DNA of 64,000 bases from Gallibacter intestinalis. GTDB lineage: Bacteria; Bacillota; Clostridia; Peptostreptococcales; Anaerovoracaceae. A model generated the notes under the pieces. That model searched no databases. It was not told the DNA's origin and saw only the letters and a list, made by a program, of their open reading frames with translations. This document shows, one piece after another, positions 28,662-37,735 of this stretch. The stretch covers positions 25,624 through 89,623 of the forward strand of contig NZ_JADCKA010000006.1 of assembly GCF_014982745.1 (NCBI RefSeq), read 5' to 3'. Made by a program: the position numbers and the translations under genes. The stretch's first letter is position 1, and each line of letters begins with the position of its first letter.

Positions 28662-31162
28662 AGGGAGTTTTTTTTGAAGCGACAAAAAGGTCATTGGGCC
28701 GCAACAGACTGCGCACGGCAGCTACATTGATAGGTGCCGTAATTTCCGTGGCTATGATTACCGGCGTTTTATGTATGTCTTCAAGTTTTCATTCCTTTCT
28801 CGTAAAAACCGTAAAGGAAAGCTATGGCAACTGGAGCGTGTCTGTCAGAAATATAGATGATGAAATGGCAAAAGAAGCGGAGAAAGCTGGAATTGATTTT
28901 GGCGTAACACAGGCTGTGGGGTATTCATATATCAACAGCGCCAATCCTCAGAAGCCGTTTCTTTTTTTGGAAAACATGGATGAAGCCATGGGGGAAATAG
29001 GAAATACCCGCATTACAGAGGGACGGCTTCCTAAAAACAGCAAAGAGATAGTTTTACCCGAGCATCTTACTGCAAATGCAGGTATAAGCTATGAAATAGG
29101 CGATAAAATCACTTTAGAAATAGGAGAAAGAATAGATATTCATGAAGGTGGAGATCTGGATCAGTGGGATGCCTATGAGCCTAAATCAGAGGCCTTTATA
29201 AGCAGAGATACGAGGACCTTCACAGTTGTGGGCATATGTGAACGACCGGCTGTAGAGCCTTATATGGCAGCCGGATACACTGCCATAACCTGCGATAACA
29301 AACCGGTGATGCGCTGTACATTTACATATTTCAGCGATGAGGATTACGGCAACATCATGCCTCTTTTAAGGGAATATTACGGGGAAGATTCCGATGATGT
29401 TACATATAACGAAGAGCTTCTCAATGTAACCGGTGAGAAGTTTGATATACGCAGCACGGGTATCCCAGTTGTCATGACCTTAATATTGCTTGCGGTTATC
29501 ATCTTAGGTAGTTATATGCTGATGTATAATACATTTTCCATATCGGTTATGGAAAAGCGCAGACAATATGAGATATTCGCTTCAGTGGGAGCCACAAGGA
29601 GCCAGCTTAAGAGGATAACTTTGTATGAGGGAATCTTTTACGGCGCTGTCAGCATTCCGTTAGGAATCATCCTAGGTATGGCGGGAGCATTCCTTTTGAC
29701 TGTTTTAGCAGGAAATCAGATGGCGGGAATCATATCATCTGATATAAGTGGATCTGTGGATTTTGATATAAATTTCGGTACGATATTCCTGGCGTTTATC
29801 ATATCTCTTATAGCGGTATACATAGCCATAAGTGTGCCTGCTGCAAAGGCGGGAATGACAAAACCTATAGAGGAAAGAGAACGGGAAAAACAGGAGGGAA
29901 AGAAAGAAAGAGCTGAAAGAAAGAGGCTGACCGCTTTGCTTCTTAAAACCGGCGGACCTGAAATGGTATTGGCGGAAAGAAACTTCCGAAGACACCATAG
30001 ACATTACAGATACACAATAGTTTCCGTCGTTATGAGCGTTGTTTTATTCGTGACAGCAGGGGCAGTGGTAATTTACATGCAAAACGGTATAGCTGCAAGA
30101 CTTGGAACAAGTTCAGGCTTTGATATTTCCTATGAAGGAGAACAGAGAGAGGATGCTGAAGCGGCGTATATGATACTTTCCAATACCGACGGTGTAACGG
30201 AAAGCACTTATCTAATGAAAGGAACCATGGATGTATATCTGGGCCGCTCACCGGTTCAGTATGCCTTTTATATGATAGATGACAATGCCTTTGCGTCATA
30301 TCTGCATAAATCCGGGATAGACCCAAGTGGTTTTTTTGATGGAGCCTCACCTAAGGCAATAGCCACTTCCACCATAAACAGGTATGACCGTATTACCGGT
30401 AGCATCAGGGAAAAGACCATATTTAATGAAAGTGAAAGACCGTCAGTGCTGAAAGGCTTTTTAGGAGGAAGACAGACAACGGTTGAAATAGGTGTGTATG
30501 TAGATGAAATTCCCGACGGGCTAATAGATTCTGTAGGAGTTCCTGTGGTGCTCATGAGTAAGTCTGCAGGACAGTATATACTTAATAACTCGGCGGAAAA
30601 TGCATTTACAGGTGAAGCTCTGTTCAGATCCGATGACCCGGCACAGACTTATGCTGCGATGCGCAGTCTGTGCAGAGATAACGGCCTTGCTGAAGATGGG
30701 CTTATGAATATTCAGGAAGCTAGAGACGAGGCTGGAAGTGTTCTTGCGTTAATTAACCTTGTATCCTTCGGTTTTATAATCCTTATTTCAATAATAGCCA
30801 TGGCTAATCTGTTTAATACAGTGGCTTCAAATATAGAGATACGAAAGGCAGAGTTTGCCACCCTTTCATCATCGGGAATGACACCGGGCTCCATCAGAAA
30901 GATGATATATCTGGAGAGTCTGATGCTAGGCATAAGAATGCTTTTATACACAATACCTCTTTCCTTTATCGGCTTGATGTTTGCTTATAATTTTACCAAT
31001 TACGGCAGTAGCATCACAGGGTATGTTACACCGTGGTCCAGCGTGTTTATCAGTGCTGTTCTCATGGGGCTGATAATCGCCGTTATAATGAAATATTCCT
31101 GCTACAAGGTGGGAAAAATAGATGCAGCAACGGTATTAAAGAGTCAGAAGTTTTACAAATGA
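28658..31162 (+). CDS. ABC transporter permease, two FtsX-like domains
   Basis: An 834-residue permease. One N-terminal membrane helix (about 18-40) is followed by a large extracytoplasmic domain, the first FtsX domain (about 270-410), a charged cytoplasmic stretch rich in Glu/Lys/Arg (about 405-430), another helix and external domain, and the second FtsX domain (about 700-830). It is larger than BceB (about 650 residues). With its ATPase it probably expels or detoxifies a membrane-active compound such as an antimicrobial peptide; this is inferred from context. Confidence 0.87.
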   Translation: MKGVFFEATKRSLGRNRLRTAATLIGAVISVAMITGVLCMSSSFHSFLVKTVKESYGNWSVSVRNIDDEMAKEAEKAGIDFGVTQAVGYSYINSANPQKPFLFLENMDEAMGEIGNTRITEGRLPKNSKEIVLPEHLTANAGISYEIGDKITLEIGERIDIHEGGDLDQWDAYEPKSEAFISRDTRTFTVVGICERPAVEPYMAAGYTAITCDNKPVMRCTFTYFSDEDYGNIMPLLREYYGEDSDDVTYNEELLNVTGEKFDIRSTGIPVVMTLILLAVIILGSYMLMYNTFSISVMEKRRQYEIFASVGATRSQLKRITLYEGIFYGAVSIPLGIILGMAGAFLLTVLAGNQMAGIISSDISGSVDFDINFGTIFLAFIISLIAVYIAISVPAAKAGMTKPIEEREREKQEGKKERAERKRLTALLLKTGGPEMVLAERNFRRHHRHYRYTIVSVVMSVVLFVTAGAVVIYMQNGIAARLGTSSGFDISYEGEQREDAEAAYMILSNTDGVTESTYLMKGTMDVYLGRSPVQYAFYMIDDNAFASYLHKSGIDPSGFFDGASPKAIATSTINRYDRITGSIREKTIFNESERPSVLKGFLGGRQTTVEIGVYVDEIPDGLIDSVGVPVVLMSKSAGQYILNNSAENAFTGEALFRSDDPAQTYAAMRSLCRDNGLAEDGLMNIQEARDEAGSVLALINLVSFGFIILISIIAMANLFNTVASNIEIRKAEFATLSSSGMTPGSIRKMIYLESLMLGIRMLLYTIPLSFIGLMFAYNFTNYGSSITGYVTPWSSVFISAVLMGLIIAVIMKYSCYKVGKIDAATVLKSQKFYK

Positions 31163-31264
31163 CATGGTGAAATATTTTATTAACTATCTAAACTGTAACA
31201 TTTGTACGATTTATCTAACGAATGTGGTATAATAAATGCCGAATTTGTTCAAAGGAAATGTGAT

Positions 31265-31669
31265 ATGGCTGAAAAAAATGTAATAGATATTGAAGCGGCA
31301 AGAAGTCGGCGCAATAAAAAGAAAAAAAAGAAAAAAGAAAAAAAGCCTCTGTCACCGAGAAGAAAACAGCAGATTAAAAGAAGATTGACGGTCTTTCTTG
31401 TGGTAGCAGCGTTTTTACTGCTTACTGTCGGGTTTTCATTTTATAAGATAGTTTCACTAAAAGTTGAAGAAAGTAAGCTTCAGCAGGAGCAGGAGAAGCT
31501 TAAAGAGGAAAGGGATGCGCTGCAGCAGGAAATGAAAGATGTCAAAAGTCCTGAATACATAGAAAAGCAAGCAAGAGAACAGCTGCATCTGCTGCTTCCC
31601 GGAGAGATACTTTATATGCTACCGGGAGAAGATGACAACACCGACGGTTCAGATGACAGCGGAGAATAG
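31265..31669 (+). CDS. DivIC/FtsB-type septum formation protein
   Basis: A 134-residue protein: a very basic cytoplasmic N-terminus with runs of Lys (residues about 16-40), one membrane helix (about 44-63), then a coiled coil (Glu/Leu/Gln rich, 65-97) and the short DivIC motif EYIEKQAREQLHLLLPGE. It acts in the divisome with DivIB/FtsL. ATG 31265 is chosen over an upstream TTG (31202) because AAGGAAATG precedes it. An extended -10 TGGTATAAT lies at 31225-31233. Confidence 0.85.
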   Translation: MAEKNVIDIEAARSRRNKKKKKKKEKKPLSPRRKQQIKRRLTVFLVVAAFLLLTVGFSFYKIVSLKVEESKLQQEQEKLKEERDALQQEMKDVKSPEYIEKQAREQLHLLLPGEILYMLPGEDDNTDGSDDSGE

Positions 31670-31672
31670 AAT

Positions 31673-32221
31673 ATGAAGATAAAAGAAGTAATAGTAGTCG
31701 AGGGCAGAGATGATACCACGGCAGTAACCAGAGCTGTGGAATGCGACACCATTGAGACCCACGGCTTCGGCATAAAAAAAGAAACCTGGGAGCTTATTAA
31801 AAAAGCATATGAGGAAAGAGGAATAATAATATTCACTGATCCGGACCATTCCGGAGAGGAGATAAGAAAGAAGCTTTCGGAAAGATTTCCAAATGCAAAG
31901 CACGCTTACCTCACAAAGAAAGAAGCCTTGGGAGGCAACGATGTAGGTATAGAAAACGCTTCCGATAAAGTCATATGTGAAGCTCTCAATAAAGCCAAGG
32001 CAAAGCTTGTGGAAAGCACCGATATCTTTACTCAAAGGGATATGGTGGACGCCGGTCTTGCCGGTGGTGCTGGAAGCAAAGAAAAACGACAGGCTTTAGG
32101 TAAAGCCCTAGGTATAGGTTACGGTAACAGCCTCGGGTTTTTAAAGAAACTTAACGCCTTCGGCGTAACAAAAGAAGACTTTGCAAGGGAACTTGATAAA
32201 ATCGAAAGGACGCTTAAATGA
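31673..32221 (+). CDS. rnmV: Ribonuclease M5
   Basis: A 182-residue TOPRIM nuclease: VVEGRDDTTAV holds the catalytic Glu and FTDPDHSGEEIRKKL the DxD pair. It trims precursor 5S rRNA. The pairing rnmV-rsmA with a 4-bp overlap is standard in Firmicutes. Confidence 0.95.
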   Translation: MKIKEVIVVEGRDDTTAVTRAVECDTIETHGFGIKKETWELIKKAYEERGIIIFTDPDHSGEEIRKKLSERFPNAKHAYLTKKEALGGNDVGIENASDKVICEALNKAKAKLVESTDIFTQRDMVDAGLAGGAGSKEKRQALGKALGIGYGNSLGFLKKLNAFGVTKEDFARELDKIERTLK

Positions 32222-33090
32222 AGCTATATTCACCGGCAACAATAAAAGATATAAGGGAAAGATACGGATTCAGACTTACCAAAAGCCTGGGACAGAACTT
32301 TCTTACAGACAAGAATATAATAGACAACATCATTGAAGCATCCAATATAGGTGAAAATGATTTAGTCATAGAAATAGGACCGGGAATAGGCGTTATAACA
32401 AAGGAAGCTGCAGCAAAGGCGGGCTCGGTTATAGCAGTTGAAATAGATAAAAATCTCATACCGATTTTGCAGGAAACCCTGGCGGATGAGACTAATGTAA
32501 AAATAATAAATAGGGATATACTTAAAACCGATCTCACAGCGGTTATAGAGGAGGAAAAAAAGAATTTCCCTCAAATGGAGAGCGTGAGAATCATCGGTAA
32601 TCTGCCCTATTACATCACCACTCCCATTATTATGAAGCTTTTGGAGGATGGTGTTCCCGCAGACAGTATAACGGTTATGATGCAAAAGGAAGTGGCAGAC
32701 AGGATAAAAGCGGCTCCGGGAAATAAGGAACGGGGAGCGTTATCCGTAGCGGTGCAGTATTACTGTCAGGTGGTAAAAGTGACAGATGTACCTAAAGAAG
32801 TATTTGTGCCTGCTCCAAAAGTAGACTCTACGGTGCTTAGACTTGATATAAGAAAGGAAAAACCGGTGGAGCTTAAAGATGATAAACTGTTCTTTAAGGC
32901 TGTAAAAAGCGGATTTGCACAGAGGAGAAAGACACTTCTTAATTCTCTGGCATCGGGAACAGGCCTTGGCAAAGATAAGATAGGACAGATTCTTGAGGAA
33001 GCCGGTATAGATCCCGGCAGAAGAGCAGAAACATTAGACATCGATGAATTTGCTAAAATTGCCAATGGAATGTTTGAAATGAATCTGTGA
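32218..33090 (+). CDS. rsmA: 16S rRNA dimethyladenosine transferase RsmA (KsgA)
   Basis: A 290-residue SAM-dependent methyltransferase with SLGQNFLTD near the N-terminus, the SAM-binding IEIGPGIGVIT and the catalytic NLPYYITTP. It dimethylates two adjacent adenosines near the 3' end of 16S rRNA. Overlaps rnmV by 4 bp. Confidence 0.97.
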   Translation: MKLYSPATIKDIRERYGFRLTKSLGQNFLTDKNIIDNIIEASNIGENDLVIEIGPGIGVITKEAAAKAGSVIAVEIDKNLIPILQETLADETNVKIINRDILKTDLTAVIEEEKKNFPQMESVRIIGNLPYYITTPIIMKLLEDGVPADSITVMMQKEVADRIKAAPGNKERGALSVAVQYYCQVVKVTDVPKEVFVPAPKVDSTVLRLDIRKEKPVELKDDKLFFKAVKSGFAQRRKTLLNSLASGTGLGKDKIGQILEEAGIDPGRRAETLDIDEFAKIANGMFEMNL

Positions 33091-33106
33091 TTTAAGGAGA
33101 CGGAAA

Positions 33107-35083
33107 TTGAAAAAAGCTATCGGATGTATTAAAAAGGTGCTAGATCACCCCTTCGCTTTATGCGTAGGTCTGGCGATTTTGCTTAACCTCATAATAGAAA
33201 CTCTGGCAAGACAGACCCTTACGGGAGGAATAAAATTTCTCTTTGGAAGCCCTGCGGTTTTCCTATATAATTCTCTGATTATATTTGCCACCTTGGCGAT
33301 TTCCATATTGTTCAGGCGAAGAGTATTTTATCTAGTCATAGTCAGCATGATATGGTTGGCCTTGGGTATTACCAACGGCGTGATACTTTCGAACAGAATG
33401 ACGCCTTTTACAGTATATGATTTCCAGTCGTTAAAGGATGGATTTTCAATAGTTACAAACTATTTTTCAACCTTCCAGATTGTACTGGGCTGCATCTGCA
33501 TTGTAATCTTGATAGCTGCCATTGTTTTACTGTGGCTTAAGGCACCTAAAAAGAAGGACAAGGTTAATTATAAAGTAAATGCCGTTGCAGTGCTTTGTGT
33601 AATTGCGGCAGTGTTTGGAATTTCCGGTCTTGCTATCAAGTTTAATGTGGTGGATACATACTTCCCTAACTTGGCATATGCTTACAGGGACAATGGAGTT
33701 CCATATTGTTTTATAAATACATGGATGAATATAGGAGTCAGCAAGCCTGACGACTACAGTGAGAATGGCATAAAGAGCATATTTACGGAAGAAGAATTGG
33801 CTACAACTGTGGGCAAGACTGAAGGCGTGAGCGGCGAAAATAAACCGAACATCATATTTATTCAGCTGGAATCCCTGATGGATCCGCTTACCTTAAAGGA
33901 TATAGAGTTTTCAGAGGATCCTATTCCTAATCTGAGAAAGCTGTATTCGGAAACCTCATCTGGAAGACTTACTGTGCCGTCGGTGGGAGCAGGAACAGCA
34001 AATACAGAGTTTGAAAGTATGACGGGTATGTCTCTTAAGTTCTTCGGACCAGGAGAATATCCGTATAAGAATATAATGCTTGAATCCACCTGTGAATCCA
34101 TCCCATATAATCTGAAGCAGATTGGATATGGAACCCATGCCATTCATAACCACAGAGGTGTGTTCTATGGACGAAATGAAGTATTCCCAAATCTGGGATA
34201 CGATACATTCACTTCTGTGGAATATATGAATAATGTGGGAAGAACTCCTAAAAACTGGGAAAAGGATAATGTTCTTACCGGTGAGATAATCGATGCCATG
34301 GAATCCACTAAAGGCCCGGATTATGTATATACAATTTCTGTACAGGGCCACGGAAAATATCCTACAGAGCAGGTGCTTGAAGATCCTGAGATTACCGTTA
34401 CATCCGCCCCTACAGAAGCTCTTAAATGGCAGTACGAATACTATGCAAATCAGATTCATGAAATGGATAAATTCGTAGCCGACTTTATTGAAGCTATGAG
34501 TCAGTACGATGAGGATGTGGTTGTTGTAATGTACGGTGACCATTTGCCGGCTATAGATAATATATCCGATGAAAACCTAAAAGACGGCAGAATCACATAC
34601 CAGACAGATTACTTTATATGGAGCAACTTTGGCCTTGAAAAGGAAGATAAGGATTTGTGTAGCTATCAGATTGGCTCAGAAGTTCTTGATAGAATAGGTA
34701 TAACCAACGGAACCATGGTAACATTCCACCAGAACCATAGGGATGATGAAAACTATCTGGAAGAGCTTCACGCTTTGCAATATGATATGCTTTACGGCGA
34801 AAAATATATATACGATGGAAAAAATCCTTGGGAGCCTGCGGACATGAAGATGGGCGTCAAGGAGATAAAGATAGACAGCATCGTTAAAATCGGTGATAAA
34901 TATTACATCAAAGGTCAGAATTTCACCGAGTACAGTAAAGTCAACCTAGATGGAGAAATTCTTGATACGGTGTACCTGGGGCCGACGATTTTAGGCCTTG
35001 AGGAAAAGGTAGATCCTGATGATGTATCAAAGATGAAGGTCAGCCAGGTAGATGATAACGAAATCCTGGGAACAACAGAATAA
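33107..35083 (+). CDS. LtaS-like sulfatase-domain membrane transferase
   Basis: A 658-residue protein: five membrane helices in residues 15-190, then a large external sulfatase-fold domain (about 245-560). The likely nucleophile Thr is in GAGTANTEFES; metal ligands are suggested by IQLESL, HNHRG and YGDHLP. This matches lipoteichoic acid synthase-type glycerol-phosphate transferases. A C-terminal extension of about 90 residues (570-658) follows the catalytic domain. TTG start with AAGGAG upstream. Other sulfatase-fold phosphotransferases acting on envelope polymers are an alternative. Confidence 0.85.
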   Translation: MKKAIGCIKKVLDHPFALCVGLAILLNLIIETLARQTLTGGIKFLFGSPAVFLYNSLIIFATLAISILFRRRVFYLVIVSMIWLALGITNGVILSNRMTPFTVYDFQSLKDGFSIVTNYFSTFQIVLGCICIVILIAAIVLLWLKAPKKKDKVNYKVNAVAVLCVIAAVFGISGLAIKFNVVDTYFPNLAYAYRDNGVPYCFINTWMNIGVSKPDDYSENGIKSIFTEEELATTVGKTEGVSGENKPNIIFIQLESLMDPLTLKDIEFSEDPIPNLRKLYSETSSGRLTVPSVGAGTANTEFESMTGMSLKFFGPGEYPYKNIMLESTCESIPYNLKQIGYGTHAIHNHRGVFYGRNEVFPNLGYDTFTSVEYMNNVGRTPKNWEKDNVLTGEIIDAMESTKGPDYVYTISVQGHGKYPTEQVLEDPEITVTSAPTEALKWQYEYYANQIHEMDKFVADFIEAMSQYDEDVVVVMYGDHLPAIDNISDENLKDGRITYQTDYFIWSNFGLEKEDKDLCSYQIGSEVLDRIGITNGTMVTFHQNHRDDENYLEELHALQYDMLYGEKYIYDGKNPWEPADMKMGVKEIKIDSIVKIGDKYYIKGQNFTEYSKVNLDGEILDTVYLGPTILGLEEKVDPDDVSKMKVSQVDDNEILGTTE

Positions 35084-35103
35084 TAATTGGCTTAAATGAA
35101 ATA

Positions 35104-35150
35104 AAAAGGCAGCCACCGTACGGATTAACCGTTACGGTGACTGCTTTTTA
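35104..35150. terminator. Bidirectional terminator between the LtaS-like gene and tyrS
   Basis: GCAGCCACCGTA and TACGGTGACTGC pair with one mismatch, flanked by AAAAAG on the left and TTTTTA on the right, so it serves both convergent genes, including the long aro operon. Confidence 0.8.
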
Positions 35151-35171
35151 ACTGTACTTTTTAGCTGTCTT

Positions 35172-36497
35172 TTAGTCGAGTTCTACCATGTGGAATGTTT
35201 TCTTTCCCTTCTGAATAAGGAGTTTGCCGTCTTTGAACATATCTTTAGTGATATTCATCTTGGCATCTGTAACCTTTTCGTCATTTACGGAAAGTCCACC
35301 CTGCTCGATGGTTCTGAATCCTTCGGAGTTTGAAGATACAAGGCCAAGTTCCTTAATCAGATTAACTACGCCCATACCTTCTCCTTCGAAAGCAGATGCA
35401 GCCATCTGTGTATGAGGGATATTGTCCATGCTACCTTCTCCGGCAAATGCTGCTTTGGAGCCATCCAGAGCTTTCTGAGCCTCTTCTTCGCCGTGTACCA
35501 GCTTTGTGATTTCAAATGCCAGCACTTCCTTTGCCTTGTTGATTTCAGCACCTTCAACATTTACCAGCTTGGAGATTTCATCAAGAGGCAAGAATGTCAA
35601 GAGCTTGAGACATTTTTCAACATCGGCATCGGCTACATTTCTCCAGTACTGGAAGAACTCAAATGGAGAAGTTCTGTCAGCGTCGAGCCACAGAGCGCCG
35701 GACTGAGTCTTACCCATCTTTTTACCTTCGCTGTTTGTGAGAAGTGTAAAGGTCATGGCGTAAACCTGTTTATTGAGCATTTTTCTTGTAAGGTCAACAC
35801 CGCCGATTAGGTTGGACCACTGGTCGTTACCACCAAACTGCATCTTAACATCGATATCCCTTGCCATTACCATAAAGTCGTAGGACTGCATCAGCAGGTA
35901 GCTCATTTCAAAGAATGTAAGACCTTCTTCAAGTCTCTGCTTGTAGCAATCCTGTCTGAGCATGTTGTTTACGGTAAAGTGTCTTCCGATGTCACGGATA
36001 AACTGGATAAATTTGCAATCTGAAAGCCATGTGGCGTTGTTTACGCAAACGGCTTTGCCAGGATCAGGCTCTTTGTTGGCATCGTTTTTAACACCGTATT
36101 CGCTGCCTGTGTATTTAAAATCATCATCAAATTCGATGAATCTTTCAAAGAGCTTTTTGAAAGCATTGCAGTTGTTTACAACTGTATCTACATCCATAAC
36201 CTTTCTCATGTCAGTTCTGCCGGAAGGGTCGCCGATCATACCGGTACCGCCGCCCAGGAGGACTACAGGAGTGTGGCCGTACTTCATCATGTACATGATG
36301 ATTATAATCTGCATAAAGTGACCGATATGCAGACAGTCTGCGGTAGGGTCAAATCCGATGTAGAACTTGATTTTTTCATTAGCGAGAAGTTCTCTTATTT
36401 CTTCTTCGTGAGTGCACTGCTCAATGAAGCCTCTTTCTTTGAGGACATCGAATACATTGGTGTGTTTGCTCACATCATCTCTTATAAAGCTTTTCAT
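35172..36497 (-). CDS. tyrS: Tyrosyl-tRNA synthetase
   Basis: A 441-residue class I synthetase with HIGH (57-60) in CLHIGHFMQ and KMGKT in place of KMSKS (GKKMGKTQSG), and a short S4-like RNA-binding C-terminus (about 380-441). It charges tRNA-Tyr. It is the last gene of the aromatic operon (ATG 36497 overlaps the stop of the upstream aroE/K gene, AAGGAGG ribosome site), which links its expression to the tyrosine-sensing leader at 42467-42535. Confidence 0.97.
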   Translation of the reverse strand: MKSFIRDDVSKHTNVFDVLKERGFIEQCTHEEEIRELLANEKIKFYIGFDPTADCLHIGHFMQIIIIMYMMKYGHTPVVLLGGGTGMIGDPSGRTDMRKVMDVDTVVNNCNAFKKLFERFIEFDDDFKYTGSEYGVKNDANKEPDPGKAVCVNNATWLSDCKFIQFIRDIGRHFTVNNMLRQDCYKQRLEEGLTFFEMSYLLMQSYDFMVMARDIDVKMQFGGNDQWSNLIGGVDLTRKMLNKQVYAMTFTLLTNSEGKKMGKTQSGALWLDADRTSPFEFFQYWRNVADADVEKCLKLLTFLPLDEISKLVNVEGAEINKAKEVLAFEITKLVHGEEEAQKALDGSKAAFAGEGSMDNIPHTQMAASAFEGEGMGVVNLIKELGLVSSNSEGFRTIEQGGLSVNDEKVTDAKMNITKDMFKDGKLLIQKGKKTFHMVELD

Positions 36498-37735
36498 TTT
36501 GAGTTCCTCCTTATTTTATCAATTATCAACTTTGCCACTTCTTCAGGTGCTAAGTTGTTTTCAACGGAAATATCTTTTACTGCGTCATAATGACAATTTC
36601 TTTCGGCATACATGACCTCCAAATCCTCTGCGGATTTACCTTCGGAAAGAGGTCTTCCTTCGGTGCTGAGAAGGGAATAATCTCTAAGGATTTCAACCGC
36701 AATGGAATTGCATCTTATTATATCCTTGTTTTCATCCCTTAGAACGCTACCGCCTCCTGTGGCTATTACAAGGCCGCTTTCTTTACATATGTCCTTTAAT
36801 ACCGCCTGCTCCATAGAGCGAAAAGCTTCTTCGCCATCTGAGGCGAAAATTTCAGGAATGCTTCTGCCGGCTCTTTTGACGATTTCTTCGTCAGTGCTTA
36901 TGAATGTCCTGCCGGTGGCTGCTGCTACAGCCTTACCTATGGTGGTCTTGCCGCTTCCTGGCATTCCAATTATTACGATGTTTTTAACATAGGTTTCAAG
37001 CTCCTGTATGATGTCGGCAGTATATCTTCGAAAGCTCATCCCTGTAAAAAATTCTGCCGAGCGCAGTGCCTGTGCCACAAGCATCGGAATTCCGTTGGAA
37101 ATTTTCATTCCCAGTTTTTCGGCCTGTAGCAGCAAAGGTGTTTTGAAAGGGTTGTAGACAAGGTCTATAACCGCTTCACATTTTTCGAAATCCTTGAGAT
37201 CTATGATTGTATCATAGGAATTAGGATATGTTCCCACCGGAGTGGTATTTATTATAATCTGAGCATCCTTTGGAAGGTTATTGTAGCTTACATATTCTTT
37301 AGATTTTTTTCTGCTGGCCACAAAGACATCCTTAGGCTTGCATGCTTCAATTATGCTTTTGACGGTGTCGGAAGCACCTCCACTGCCTAGTATCAGGACT
37401 TTTTTGTCTTCCGGGTTAATACCGCTTAAGGAAAGCAGATATAAAAAACCAAAGTAGTCGGTGTTTGTACCTCTCAATATGCCGTCCTTATGATAAACGG
37501 TGTTTACATTGCCAAGCTTTATGGCAATTGGATCAAGCTCCACATATTTACAGACTTCCTTTTTATAGGGAGATGTAACATTTAGTCCGCTGAAGGTACC
37601 GTTTTTCATAAAGTCTTCAAGAGCTTCAGGTGTTACTTCATATAGTCCGTAGTCATAAGCTCCAAGAGCGTTATGAATCATCGGTGAGTAACTGTGGGAG
37701 AGTTTTTCTCCAAGCAGTCCAAATCCAAAACTCAT
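36494..37735 (-). CDS. Fused shikimate dehydrogenase and shikimate kinase (AroE-AroK)
   Basis: A 413-residue two-domain enzyme. Residues 1-248 are AroE: shikimate-binding SHSYSP, catalytic Lys58 in NVTSPYKKE, TNTDYFG (Asp93) and the NADP loop GSGGASDTV. Residues 252-413 are AroK: Walker A GMPGSGKT (257-264), TDEEI and GGGSVLR. Together they turn 3-dehydroshikimate into shikimate and then shikimate 3-phosphate. Both active sites look intact. The start overlaps the upstream aroC stop (ATGA). Confidence 0.93.
   Translation of the reverse strand: MSFGFGLLGEKLSHSYSPMIHNALGAYDYGLYEVTPEALEDFMKNGTFSGLNVTSPYKKEVCKYVELDPIAIKLGNVNTVYHKDGILRGTNTDYFGFLYLLSLSGINPEDKKVLILGSGGASDTVKSIIEACKPKDVFVASRKKSKEYVSYNNLPKDAQIIINTTPVGTYPNSYDTIIDLKDFEKCEAVIDLVYNPFKTPLLLQAEKLGMKISNGIPMLVAQALRSAEFFTGMSFRRYTADIIQELETYVKNIVIIGMPGSGKTTIGKAVAAATGRTFISTDEEIVKRAGRSIPEIFASDGEEAFRSMEQAVLKDICKESGLVIATGGGSVLRDENKDIIRCNSIAVEILRDYSLLSTEGRPLSEGKSAEDLEVMYAERNCHYDAVKDISVENNLAPEEVAKLIIDKIRRNSK

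Noticed and set aside
31202..31264. Upstream TTG start for the DivIC-like gene
   Set aside because: The extra 21 residues span the -10 region and lack a ribosome site; ATG 31265 fits.
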